Shown here: in pieces, positions 46,711 through 54,713 of the stretch
Layout of the letters: the number at the start of each line of letters is the position of its first letter
Position numbering within the stretch: the stretch's first letter is position 1
Notes under the pieces: generated by a model
What the model was told of the DNA's origin: nothing
Seen by the model: only the letters and a program-made list of their open reading frames with translations
The model's database searches: none
Assembly: GCF_039975415.1 (NCBI RefSeq)
Contig: NZ_JBDWHD010000002.1
From: Ascidiaceihabitans sp039975415
Lineage (GTDB): Bacteria; Pseudomonadota; Alphaproteobacteria; Rhodobacterales; Rhodobacteraceae
Strand: one strand, 5' to 3'
DNA: 64,000 bases
Translations under genes and position numbers: made by a program

Positions 46711-46890
46711 ATGCAACAAGACGCAAAGCTATTTCACAACGCTGCGCAACACCGGGTTCAGAACCGCGTGATTGCCTTGCGATATGAAAAAACCATACCA
46801 CAGCGTACGTTTCGTATGACAACGCTTTGGCTGGCGTTTTGCGGGACCCTGATCATCAGCATGAGCGCGGCACTCAGTTTTGCCATCTAG
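46711..46890 (+). CDS. Small membrane protein (59 aa), hypothetical
   Basis: A short protein with a basic N-terminal half and one hydrophobic C-terminal segment (LWLAFCGTLIISMSAALSFAI). AAGGA lies about 9 nt before the ATG at 46711. It converges with the EEP-family gene, overlapping by 4 bp. I do not recognise a family. Confidence 0.45.
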   Translation: MQQDAKLFHNAAQHRVQNRVIALRYEKTIPQRTFRMTTLWLAFCGTLIISMSAALSFAI

Positions 46891-47921
46891 TCCAGCGCTG
46901 TGATGCCCGCCAGATAGTTGTTTGAATAATCGACTTCCAGTTCGATCCAGACGGGCAAATGGTCCGACATTTCATGCGTCCGCCAACTGGAATACTCACG
47001 CGCCCAATTGGAATAGGGTTTCCCTGTGTTCGGCGTCTCGCGAATATCCATCGCAACCTGTTCATAATCCGCGACTTCATCCTCACGAAACACGGCCTCT
47101 TGCCACTTGATGACACCATGCCCCAGCATGTGCGACACGTGGGACGGACCGGCAAAGGCAATCTGATCGTAGTGTTTGGTGCCGCCCAAAGACGTGGGCC
47201 CGATGTCTGGCACTTCAAAACCGTTGTCTGTCAACGCTTTGAAACTCGCATCCTCGCGTTTGTCGATGTTCATGTCGCCTAGAAATATCTGGACATCACC
47301 GGTGTCTTTTGCGCGGTCTGCCAGAATGCTGGCAACAGCCCCGATCTCATCTTCGCGCAGCGGACGCCCGTCTTCTTCTTTGAAAACGATATGGGCAGAA
47401 CACAAAGTAAATTTGAACCAGCCTGCCTGAAACGCTGCAAAAAAAGGCGTTCGGGCCAGTTGTTCGTCGTTGGGCAATGCATCTTTGGGCAACACCAGCT
47501 CACCAATCAAATTGCGGAACCGGACAGTGTTTCGGTTGTATAAAAATGCCATGCGTTCGTGGTTGCCGCGCCCCGCGCCAGAGCTGTCGTTGACAAAGTA
47601 ATCCCAGTTCGGGCCCAGAAGACGCATCAACTTTTCCACAGCTTCAAGATCTTTAACCTCCTGAACAGCGCACACATCAAAGTGGTCAATGATTTCCGCA
47701 ATGTAGTGATAGCTTTCGTTCAGACGTTTTCGTCCCCCATCGAAATGACGGATGTTCCACGACCCGATGATCAATGAATTGGGCCGACGTTTTGATGTGA
47801 TCTGACCATTCAGCATCGCACGCAAGCGCAACAGACGATGCGCAATCCAACCAGCTTGCCCCGGCGCCTGACAGCCCCTGGGATACACATTTTCATTTTT
47901 CAAAGACCCGTAGAACGCCAT
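46887..47921 (-). CDS. Endonuclease/exonuclease/phosphatase (EEP) family protein (344 aa)
   Basis: A metal-dependent phosphodiesterase fold. Catalytic-type motifs are GSWNIRHF, VCAVQEVKD, HIVFKEED, IFLGDMNID and SDHLPVW near the C-terminus. It has no signal peptide. Substrate class (DNA, RNA or phospholipid) cannot be assigned. The annotated start at 47921 may be too long, since the EEP core begins only at about residue 48 (PNSLIIGSWN). Confidence 0.82.
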   Translation of the reverse strand: MAFYGSLKNENVYPRGCQAPGQAGWIAHRLLRLRAMLNGQITSKRRPNSLIIGSWNIRHFDGGRKRLNESYHYIAEIIDHFDVCAVQEVKDLEAVEKLMRLLGPNWDYFVNDSSGAGRGNHERMAFLYNRNTVRFRNLIGELVLPKDALPNDEQLARTPFFAAFQAGWFKFTLCSAHIVFKEEDGRPLREDEIGAVASILADRAKDTGDVQIFLGDMNIDKREDASFKALTDNGFEVPDIGPTSLGGTKHYDQIAFAGPSHVSHMLGHGVIKWQEAVFREDEVADYEQVAMDIRETPNTGKPYSNWAREYSSWRTHEMSDHLPVWIELEVDYSNNYLAGITALD

Positions 47922-48033
47922 AAAACCACTCCCTTAAATTCAACCAAGAATAACGGGAAATTCGCGCAGCACACAGTCAGGAATGTATGACCTTCTCTTT
48001 TTCCCAAAAACCCTGTTGGAAACCACGGCACGC

Positions 48034-48052
48034 GGTTGGGGGCAGAGCCCCT
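48034..48052 (+). repeat. GC-rich hairpin repeat, copy C (partial)
   Basis: GGTTGGGGGCAGAGCCCCT matches the terminal GGGGGC/GCCCC hairpin of copies A and B but lacks the rest of the unit. Confidence 0.45.
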
Positions 48053-48058
48053 AAAATA

Positions 48059-49267
48059 TCAATCGCGGGACGCAGCCGCCTTTGGATCGCGTTCACCGGG
48101 TTCCGGTGACAAATCATATGGTTCTGCAATGTCCCAAACATGCGGTGGCACCATATTCTTCATCTTCGCAGGCATGGCCCGGCGCAAATGCAGGATCGTC
48201 TCAGCGGCTTTCATTTCAAGCCGGGCGCGTGCAAATTCCAAGCCCCTTGGCCCAATCCGTGGCTGCAACCAGCTGACAATCGGACGGACCCAGTTTGGCA
48301 TACGCCGCAAAGGCAGCCCGCCCGCGGCCAGCGCCGTATTCGCAATGAACCCCTTTACAGCCCCCGCGCGTTTGCCTGCAGAACCGACAGGCCCCAATAT
48401 GACGTCGCGCCTCAGACCCTCCAAAATTTCTGCACCACGATCATTGCGTACAATCACCCATTGCTTACCCTCGCCCCCCATATATCCCACGGTGACATCA
48501 GACAGCGCGTTGGTGTAGTCCACACAGGTTTTGCAGGTCATCGGGAAAAAGTCGTTTGGCAGGTCGCTGATCGGAAGGCTTAGAAAAGGGATCAGGCGCA
48601 CACGACCATCGCTATAGCGCAATTCCACCTTATAATCAGCGCGAAACTCCAGATAAGTTATCGTTTCCGGATCCTCATCCAAAAGCGCTAAAAAGCTGTG
48701 GAAGTTCTCGGTGGTGGTGTTGTCAGAACATGGCGTTCCAATCACATAAATCCGTTCGAACCCCAGATCGGCCTCCAACGCACGAAGCGCGTAAATCTGG
48801 CACGGGATACCGACCACACACAGGCGCGAATACCCAAGTGCCTGCGCCTCTTCCAGCAAAGCAAGCAGCGGCGCGTACCCCATCCGCATACCGCGGGCCT
48901 GCGCCATGTTCTGCGCATCTGTGATCAATGCGGGGCGGGGCTTCCATACATCATCGGGGTCCGGCACGACGCACAGCACCGCATCGACTTTGCCCTTGTC
49001 CAGCAAATCCGCAGCCAAAGACGTGGTGATCCCTGTCCACTGGGCCCCCGTCTTGGGGGTCGCCATCCGGGCTTTGTACATTGCTTTGAAGGCGCCAAAG
49101 TACATCTCGTCGCCGATGCCTCGAACACGCCCGTGGATTTTGGTTTCCAAAGCCGGATAGTCAGGTTGGATAAACTGGCATGCCCGCCCACACATGGACG
49201 GGTCTTTCATACGCGATACACCACAATCCGTGCACAGACTGCGGGGGGCGGGATCGCGCAAATCCAT
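48059..49267 (-). CDS. Coenzyme F420 hydrogenase/dehydrogenase beta-subunit-like iron-sulfur flavoprotein (402 aa)
   Basis: Cysteine clusters LCTDCGVSRMKDPSMCGRAC at the start and MTCKTCVDYTN in the middle suggest two [4Fe-4S] centres with FAD in the C-terminal half. The family includes the FrhB subunit, BciB divinyl reductase and polysaccharide-pyruvyl-related enzymes. Rhodobacteraceae lack F420, so ferredoxin is the likelier partner; the reaction is unknown. Its start overlaps the nadK stop by one base, so the two probably form an operon. Confidence 0.8.
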   Translation of the reverse strand: MDLRDPAPRSLCTDCGVSRMKDPSMCGRACQFIQPDYPALETKIHGRVRGIGDEMYFGAFKAMYKARMATPKTGAQWTGITTSLAADLLDKGKVDAVLCVVPDPDDVWKPRPALITDAQNMAQARGMRMGYAPLLALLEEAQALGYSRLCVVGIPCQIYALRALEADLGFERIYVIGTPCSDNTTTENFHSFLALLDEDPETITYLEFRADYKVELRYSDGRVRLIPFLSLPISDLPNDFFPMTCKTCVDYTNALSDVTVGYMGGEGKQWVIVRNDRGAEILEGLRRDVILGPVGSAGKRAGAVKGFIANTALAAGGLPLRRMPNWVRPIVSWLQPRIGPRGLEFARARLEMKAAETILHLRRAMPAKMKNMVPPHVWDIAEPYDLSPEPGERDPKAAASRD

Positions 49268-50022
49268 CAGTTGAATTGCTCTGAAATCAGGCGCTCTTCC
49301 AACCCGTGCCCGGGATCGAACAGAATACGGTGTGTCACAGCTGGGTCAGAGCGGATCACAACGGACACGATGTTTTTGAAAGATCGCGAATCTGCTTCCG
49401 CCATCACAGGGCGCTTTTCCGGCTCTGACACATCAAAGCGAACGGTTGCGGTTTTGGGCAGCAACGCCCCACGCCATCGGCGCGGGCGAAAAGCGGCCAC
49501 AGCGGTCAATGCCAAAACGTCCGAACCAATGGGCAAAACGGGACCGTGCGCGGAATAATTGTAGGCCGTGGACCCCGCAGGAGTTGCGACCAGCGCCCCG
49601 TCACACACCAGTTCTTCCATGCGCAACCGTCCGTCCACAGTGATACGCAACTTGGCCGCTTGCGCACTGGCGCGCAGCAGCGACACTTCGTTGATGGCCA
49701 GCGCTTTGTGGGTTTTGCCGCTGGCATCGACCGCATCCATCGATAACGGGTTCAGGGCGGCAACCTCGGCGGATTGAAGGCGATCAATCAGATTGCTTTC
49801 ATTGTATTCATTCATCAAAAACCCGATGGTGCCACGGTTCATCCCGTAGACGGCCGCGGGCAGCTTTTCGGTGAAATGCAGCGTTTGCAGCATAAAGCCG
49901 TCGCCGCCCAAGGCCACGATTACATCCGCCTCCTCCAAGGGGGCATCGCCGTACCGGCCAATCAATGCGGCCCGCGCCGTTTGCGCCACAGGTGTGGTGC
50001 TGGCCGTAAAGGCGATTTTCAT
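49267..50022 (-). CDS. nadK: NAD kinase
   Basis: It phosphorylates NAD+ to NADP+. The conserved GGDG (39-42) lies in ADVIVALGGDGFMLQTLH, followed by the NMNRGTIGFLMNE and TPAGSTAYNYSAHGPVL motifs. At 251 aa it matches alphaproteobacterial enzymes. GGAG lies upstream of the ATG at 50022. Confidence 0.95.
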   Translation of the reverse strand: MKIAFTASTTPVAQTARAALIGRYGDAPLEEADVIVALGGDGFMLQTLHFTEKLPAAVYGMNRGTIGFLMNEYNESNLIDRLQSAEVAALNPLSMDAVDASGKTHKALAINEVSLLRASAQAAKLRITVDGRLRMEELVCDGALVATPAGSTAYNYSAHGPVLPIGSDVLALTAVAAFRPRRWRGALLPKTATVRFDVSEPEKRPVMAEADSRSFKNIVSVVIRSDPAVTHRILFDPGHGLEERLISEQFN

Positions 50023-50159
50023 TGTGCAGGCTCCATTCCCATAAGGTCCGCAGGTTTCCGATGGCGGCCGTTCTGCGCCAAAAGAAACACATTATTTCGC
50101 GCACCACCAGCATTGGCGCAATTTAACCGCGCAGCGTCGCTTTACCTTCTTTGAGAAAT

Positions 50160-50186
50160 GTGTTGTTTCCGATACGAAACAGCACA
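50160..50186. promoter_or_regulatory. Inverted repeat upstream of glyA
   Basis: TGTGTTGTTTC-CGATAC-GAAACAGCACA forms an imperfect palindrome about 30 bp before the glyA start. It may be an operator; no known regulator consensus was recognised. Confidence 0.35.
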
Positions 50187-50215
50187 ATTCAATCAGCCAA
50201 ACCGGAGCTTGCCTT

Positions 50216-51511
50216 ATGAACACGCCTCACAATAACGATGGTTTTTTCACACAATCCCTCGCGGATCGCGACCCTGAGCTGTTCGGTTCGATCACCTCTG
50301 AACTTGGCCGCCAACGCGACGAGATTGAACTGATCGCATCCGAGAACATTGTCTCTGCCGCTGTGATGGAAGCGCAAGGCTCTGTCATGACCAACAAATA
50401 CGCAGAAGGCTATCCGGGGCGCCGCTACTACGGTGGCTGCCAATACGTCGATATTGCGGAAAATCTCGCGATTGAACGCGCCAAACAGCTGTTTGGCTGC
50501 GACTTTGCAAACGTACAACCAAACTCTGGGTCCCAAGCCAACCAGGGCGTTTTTCAGGCTTTGCTAAAGCCCGGCGACACCATTTTGGGCATGTCTTTGG
50601 ATGCGGGTGGCCACCTAACACACGGTGCGGCCCCCAACCAATCCGGAAAATGGTTCAATGCCGTGCAATACGGTGTACGCCGCGAAGACAACCTTCTGGA
50701 CTATGATCAGGTTGAAGCACTCGCCAAAGAGCACAAACCGCAGATGATCATTGCAGGCGGCTCTGCCATTCCGCGTCAAATCGACTTCAAGCGCATGCGC
50801 GAAATCGCCGATATGGTTGGCGCGTACCTGCATGTGGACATGGCCCACTTTGCCGGTCTTGTGGCTGCAGGTGAACACCCGTCGCCTTTCCCCCATGCCC
50901 ATGTCGCAACAACCACCACGCATAAAACCCTGCGCGGACCACGTGGCGGCATGATCGTGACCAACGACGAAGCGCTGGCCAAGAAATTCAACTCTGCGAT
51001 TTTCCCCGGCATTCAGGGCGGTCCTTTGATGCATGTGATCGCCGCCAAAGCTGTGGCCTTCGGCGAAGCATTGCGCCCCGAATTCAAAACCTACATCCAG
51101 CAAGTGATCAAAAACGCGCAAGCCATGTCGGATCAGCTGATCAAAGGTGGTTTGGATACTGTGACACACGGCACCGACACGCATGTGATGCTGGTGGATC
51201 TGCGCCCCAAAGGGGTCAAGGGCAACGCCACTGAAAAAGCTTTGGGACGTGCGCATATCACATGCAACAAAAATGGCGTGCCGTTCGACGATGAAAAACC
51301 CATGATCACATCCGGTATCCGGCTTGGATCACCGGCTGGTACAACGCGCGGGTTCGGAGAAGACGAATTCCGCCAGATCGCGGATTGGATCAACGAGGTG
51401 GTCGACGGATTGGCGGCGAACGGCGAAGATGGCAACGGCGCAGTCGAAGCCAAAGTCAAAGCAGAAGTCGCAGCCATGTGCGCCCGCTTCCCGATGTATC
51501 CAAACCTTTAA
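50216..51511 (+). CDS. glyA: Serine hydroxymethyltransferase
   Basis: A PLP enzyme converting serine and tetrahydrofolate to glycine and methylene-THF. The PLP-lysine motif TTTHKTLRGPRGG, the folate-region SGSQANQGVFQALL and the C-terminal RLGSPAGTTRGFGEDEF are present. Its length, 431 aa, is normal. GGAG precedes the ATG. A strong hairpin at 51574-51595 follows. Confidence 0.97.
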   Translation: MNTPHNNDGFFTQSLADRDPELFGSITSELGRQRDEIELIASENIVSAAVMEAQGSVMTNKYAEGYPGRRYYGGCQYVDIAENLAIERAKQLFGCDFANVQPNSGSQANQGVFQALLKPGDTILGMSLDAGGHLTHGAAPNQSGKWFNAVQYGVRREDNLLDYDQVEALAKEHKPQMIIAGGSAIPRQIDFKRMREIADMVGAYLHVDMAHFAGLVAAGEHPSPFPHAHVATTTTHKTLRGPRGGMIVTNDEALAKKFNSAIFPGIQGGPLMHVIAAKAVAFGEALRPEFKTYIQQVIKNAQAMSDQLIKGGLDTVTHGTDTHVMLVDLRPKGVKGNATEKALGRAHITCNKNGVPFDDEKPMITSGIRLGSPAGTTRGFGEDEFRQIADWINEVVDGLAANGEDGNGAVEAKVKAEVAAMCARFPMYPNL

Positions 51512-51567
51512 GACGGCTTCCAACCGAACCACTGGATCGTAAGGTGCACCTTGGTGCACCACACGGG

Positions 51568-51595
51568 ACAAAAAAGGCGGGCCTCGGCCCGCCTT
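51568..51595 (-). terminator. Rho-independent terminator of the pspA-yiaAB transcript (also follows glyA)
   Basis: A 10-bp stem AAGGCGGGCC/GGCCCGCCTT at 51574-51595 is followed, on the minus strand, by six T. Nearby GGTGCACC occurs twice at 51543-51560. Confidence 0.75.
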
Positions 51596-51634
51596 GCTCG
51601 TTACTGCACACTCGTTGCGCCATCCGGGGCTGAT

Positions 51635-51916
51635 TTAGGCCTTCGGATCACTCACAAACTCTTCCAACAACCGTTCGTTCTTTGCGTCTTCGATTTGACG
51701 AATACGGTCGGCGCTGGATCGTTGGTCAAAGCGATATTTCACAACGTTGATCAAGCTGATGGTCAACAGGACGATGCCCATGCCCCAGTAACCTTTTGTC
51801 GAAAGCGGCACATCGGTGGACATCCACAAGGACACTGCCAGCAAAGCGTAGGCCAAAAGCACGCCAGCCACATTGATGGTCAGGATCATGCCGTTATCTG
51901 AATTTTCATTGTACAT
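51635..51916 (-). CDS. YiaA/YiaB two-helix membrane protein (93 aa)
   Basis: Two hydrophobic helices (ILTINVAGVLLAYALLAVSL and GYWGMGIVLLTISLINVV) match the YiaAB family, followed by a charged cytoplasmic tail. AGGAG precedes the ATG. It lies directly downstream of pspA, 69 bp apart on the same strand, so it is probably co-regulated as part of an envelope-stress response. Confidence 0.8.
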   Translation of the reverse strand: MYNENSDNGMILTINVAGVLLAYALLAVSLWMSTDVPLSTKGYWGMGIVLLTISLINVVKYRFDQRSSADRIRQIEDAKNERLLEEFVSDPKA

Positions 51917-51985
51917 TGTCGTTCTCCTAAATTGTTTTGAAGATGTGCTGGGGCCTTGGGGCGGGCACAGTTAAAAAGAGGGGAT

Positions 51986-52660
51986 TTATGTGGCGCTGAA
52001 ACGCTTTAGCACATCTGCTGCTGTGGTTTTGCTGGCGGTGCCAAAACCCGCGGCGGCCATGCGGTCCGCAACACCCTCATGGGACAGGTCCTGATCAATT
52101 TCATTCAAAATCTCGCGTTGCTCAAGCGGGTCATCACGACCCAGAACGGATTTGATCAGTGCATCTGCTTCATCAATGGCGCTGTCTTGGGTCAAAGTAC
52201 GCCCCAATCGAGATTGAACATCGTGTTCGCGCTTCACAGCTTTTGCGGCAATCGCACCTTGTTTGAGGTCAATTATCCGGCGATTTGCGGTTTCGACCGA
52301 AGCACGCAGACGCAAAATGCGGCTTTCGAGACGAGTAAGCGTTTCGCGGCGGACTTCAATTTCGTTTTCCATGTCTGCAACGGCTTGGGCGGCTTGGGCG
52401 GCCATGTCTTCGCGTCCTGCCGCCATTGCCTCTCCGGCACGAGCCATCAAATCGGTGACGCGGGTGTTCAGCGTTGCGATCAGTCGCTCTTCGGAACGGG
52501 CGCGCTGGATAAGACCGGCCAATGCGTATTTTGCAGATTTGAGACCGTCCTGAGCTTCGCGGATTTTCTGTTCGATCAATTCTATCGAGTAGACTTGCCG
52601 TACATGTTCTTCGGCCCGGGCATTTGCGCCGATCATCAGTGTTTTCAAAGTTCCAAACAT
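51986..52660 (-). CDS. pspA: PspA/IM30-family membrane stress protein (224 aa)
   Basis: A predicted coiled-coil protein that assembles on damaged membranes. The long helical run (residues ~20-165, e.g. VADMENEIEVRRETLTRLES) is typical; the start MFGTLKTLMIGANAR corresponds to the amphipathic helix. AAGGAAAG lies before the ATG. Three TGAAC-N3-GTTCA palindromes lie within 90 bp upstream, so the neighbouring TetR protein probably controls it. No PspF- or PspBC-like genes are adjacent. Confidence 0.85.
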   Translation of the reverse strand: MFGTLKTLMIGANARAEEHVRQVYSIELIEQKIREAQDGLKSAKYALAGLIQRARSEERLIATLNTRVTDLMARAGEAMAAGREDMAAQAAQAVADMENEIEVRRETLTRLESRILRLRASVETANRRIIDLKQGAIAAKAVKREHDVQSRLGRTLTQDSAIDEADALIKSVLGRDDPLEQREILNEIDQDLSHEGVADRMAAAGFGTASKTTAADVLKRFSAT

Positions 52661-52675
52661 TTGCTTTCCTTTTCG

Positions 52676-52688
52676 TGAACGTCGTTCA
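52676..52688. promoter_or_regulatory. Operator palindrome O1 upstream of pspA
   Basis: TGAAC-GTC-GTTCA, 16 bp before the pspA start. It is the nearest of three copies. Confidence 0.7.
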
Positions 52689-52710
52689 TGAATTGGTATA
52701 TGGAAATTTT

Positions 52711-52723
52711 TGAACGATGTTCA
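52711..52723. promoter_or_regulatory. Operator palindrome O2 upstream of pspA
   Basis: TGAAC-GAT-GTTCA, centred 35 bp from O1. Confidence 0.7.
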
Positions 52724-52733
52724 AGAATAAAAA

Positions 52734-52746
52734 TGAACAATGTTCA
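52734..52746. promoter_or_regulatory. Operator palindrome O3 upstream of pspA
   Basis: TGAAC-AAT-GTTCA, centred 23 bp from O2, in the gap after the tetR stop. Confidence 0.7.
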
Positions 52747-52763
52747 AAAAAGTTTGAAACCGG

Positions 52764-53354
52764 TTACCCGACCTGGTTCAAAACCTGGGCAATCATCATC
52801 TCTATCTGATCGCGCGGCACAGCTGATATGCGGTTTTGCAACCCCAGCAACACAATTCCATGCACCGAAGAAAACAAAGCGCGCACCATCAGATCAAGTT
52901 CGGCCTCTGGCAAATCCGGAAACAACTGCGCCAAAGGCACCGCAATATGTGCAAAAAGCTGACCAAGCTCAGCCAAATACCAATCCGGTACCTGACTTTC
53001 GACAGACATGTCCAAATCAAACAACGCCCGCCATAAATGCGTATTGTCTACAGCAAATCCCAGATAGGCTTTGGACATTGCGATCAACTGCGCATTGGGT
53101 GACTGCCCCTGCGCCTGTTGAACAGCCGCCGTCACATCCGCGCCCAGCGCATGGAACGTCCGCCCGTTCACCGCCATCACCAACGCATTGATATCGTCGA
53201 ATACATTGTAGATAGCGCCCAATGCACATTCCGCCTGTCGCGCAATGTCACGTGCTTTCAAAGATGCCAGTCCACCAGACACAATCTGGTTCTGCGCCAC
53301 ATCAATCAATGTGACACGCAGCTTTTCTTTGCGCTCTTGAACCTTGCCCGCCAT
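52764..53354 (-). CDS. TetR/AcrR-family repressor
   Basis: An N-terminal helix-turn-helix (SLKARDIARQAECALGAIYN) is joined to a helical ligand-binding domain of the WHG/TetR_C_33 kind; about 196 aa. I used the ATG at 53354, preceded by GAGGGG, over the one at 53366. One TGAAC-N3-GTTCA palindrome lies just before it (53373-53385) and three lie between its stop and pspA. That pattern indicates autoregulation plus control of pspA. The inducer is unknown. Confidence 0.85.
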   Translation of the reverse strand: MAGKVQERKEKLRVTLIDVAQNQIVSGGLASLKARDIARQAECALGAIYNVFDDINALVMAVNGRTFHALGADVTAAVQQAQGQSPNAQLIAMSKAYLGFAVDNTHLWRALFDLDMSVESQVPDWYLAELGQLFAHIAVPLAQLFPDLPEAELDLMVRALFSSVHGIVLLGLQNRISAVPRDQIEMMIAQVLNQVG

Positions 53355-53372
53355 GTGACCCCTCATAAAACT

Positions 53373-53385
53373 TGAACAGGGTTCA
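53373..53385. promoter_or_regulatory. Operator palindrome O4 upstream of tetR
   Basis: TGAAC-AGG-GTTCA, 18 bp before the chosen tetR start and of the same type as O1-O3, which suggests autoregulation. Confidence 0.65.
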
Positions 53386-53387
53386 CC

Positions 53388-53762
53388 CTATAGCTTGCCT
53401 GTCCACCACAGCCAAACAACAAATGCCGCAACAATTATAAGAAGCTTGGCTGCAATATCCCCCAACAACGCCAAACGCCGGCCGCGCCGCACGTCCTCAG
53501 GATCAATCTTTGCCAAATAGGCAGAAATTGCATCATGGGCGTGTGATACAGCATCCATATCAACACGCCGCATCAGCTTCGGATTTCCACCAAGTTTCTG
53601 CGCTTCGACAATGACCTGCGCCTGAACATGCAATTTGCGCGGCAAACGGCGCCCCGCCTTGGACAAGGCACGCGGCAAATCCCGCGCCTTAAAGCGGAAT
53701 TTCTGCGTAAGCATCGCCCGCAAGCGTTCTGCCGTATCGCTGATATTTTCTGCCGGTGTCAT
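53388..53762 (-). CDS. Conserved hypothetical protein with C-terminal membrane anchor (124 aa)
   Basis: Mostly basic and helical, ending in one transmembrane segment (LLIIVAAFVVWLWWTGKL). No family name recognised. It lies upstream of tetR on the same strand, with operator O4 in the gap. Confidence 0.65.
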   Translation of the reverse strand: MTPAENISDTAERLRAMLTQKFRFKARDLPRALSKAGRRLPRKLHVQAQVIVEAQKLGGNPKLMRRVDMDAVSHAHDAISAYLAKIDPEDVRRGRRLALLGDIAAKLLIIVAAFVVWLWWTGKL

Positions 53763-53824
53763 AACCTTGTATTACAACCCCTGCCCCGCTGGCACAATCG
53801 CACACAATCCGATAACCAGAGGAC

Positions 53825-54598
53825 ATGCTCAATTTCAACGACATCGGCACGGGCCCAGCCAATGCCCCCGCCCTTCTGATCGCCCACGGGCTATACGGCT
53901 CTGCCCGCAATTGGGGTGTCATTTCGAAACGTCTGTCTGATACGCGCCGCGTGATTACAGTCGACATGCGCAATCACGGTGACAGCCCGCATTTACCAAC
54001 CAACAGCTATGAAGATATGGCTCAGGATCTGGCCGGCGTGATTGAACATATCGGCGGCCCCGTTGATCTGTTGGGGCACTCTATGGGTGGCAAAACGGCA
54101 ATGACCTTGGCGCTGACCCGGCCCGAACTGCTGCGCAGCCTGATCGTGGCCGATATCGCCCCGGTCAGCTACACCCATTCGCAACTGCCTAATATACTGG
54201 CCATGAAATCTGTTGATCTGACAGCGGTCACGCGCCGCTCTGATGCGGGGGCACAACTGGCGACTGCGGGCGTCGACCCTGCCGTACAGCCCTTTCTATT
54301 GCAATCGCTGGATGTGAAGGAAAAACGGTGGAAGCTGAACCTGAATGTGCTTGAAGCCGAAATGCCCAAAATCATGTCCTTTCCTGCGCTTCAATCCACC
54401 TTCCAGCAGCCGACATTGTTTCTGAGCGGGGCAACATCAGACTATGTCAAACGCGAAGACCGCGACCATATCAAATCGTTGTTCCCAAAATCGCGTTTTG
54501 CCAAAATACCGGACGCGGGGCATTGGTTGCATGCCGAACAACCCCGCGCCTTCGAAGCAGCGGTGCGGACGTACCTCGATGCGGTGAAAAACGCCTAA
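53825..54598 (+). CDS. Alpha/beta-fold hydrolase, YbfF-like esterase (257 aa)
   Basis: Nucleophile elbow GHSMGG, oxyanion segment AHGLYGSARNW, and catalytic histidine in DAGHWLHAEQP are visible. This layout resembles YbfF acyl-CoA esterases and related small-ester hydrolases. Cytoplasmic. The substrate is unknown. It is divergent from the 53388-53762 gene. Confidence 0.85.
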   Translation: MLNFNDIGTGPANAPALLIAHGLYGSARNWGVISKRLSDTRRVITVDMRNHGDSPHLPTNSYEDMAQDLAGVIEHIGGPVDLLGHSMGGKTAMTLALTRPELLRSLIVADIAPVSYTHSQLPNILAMKSVDLTAVTRRSDAGAQLATAGVDPAVQPFLLQSLDVKEKRWKLNLNVLEAEMPKIMSFPALQSTFQQPTLFLSGATSDYVKREDRDHIKSLFPKSRFAKIPDAGHWLHAEQPRAFEAAVRTYLDAVKNA

Positions 54599-54628
54599 AT
54601 CAGATTGAGGCGATTCACCCCTTGCACC

Positions 54629-54645
54629 TAGGCGCTCCGCGCCTA
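54629..54645 (+). terminator. Short GC hairpin after the hydrolase gene
   Basis: TAGGCGC-TCC-GCGCCTA, 30 bp past the hydrolase stop, has no T-run. It may act as a terminator or be part of the carB leader. Confidence 0.35.
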
Positions 54646-54648
54646 TAA

Positions 54649-54704
54649 CCCCCGATAATTTGCCGTGCGCCGCTTGCACGGCACGATTTGCATATCATCG
54701 GGGG
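54649..54704 (+). promoter_or_regulatory. Structured leader of carB with nested stems
   Basis: An outer stem, CCCCCGAT (54649-54656) with ATCGGGGG (54697-54704), encloses a perfect hairpin GCCGTGC/GCACGGC (54662-54682). The right arm holds the only purine-rich Shine-Dalgarno-like tract, 10 bp before the ATG at 54714, so pairing would hide the ribosome-binding site. That is a layout expected of a translational switch. Ligand unknown; the arrangement is seen directly, the role is inferred. Confidence 0.5.
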
Positions 54705-54713
54705 TCCAGAACC

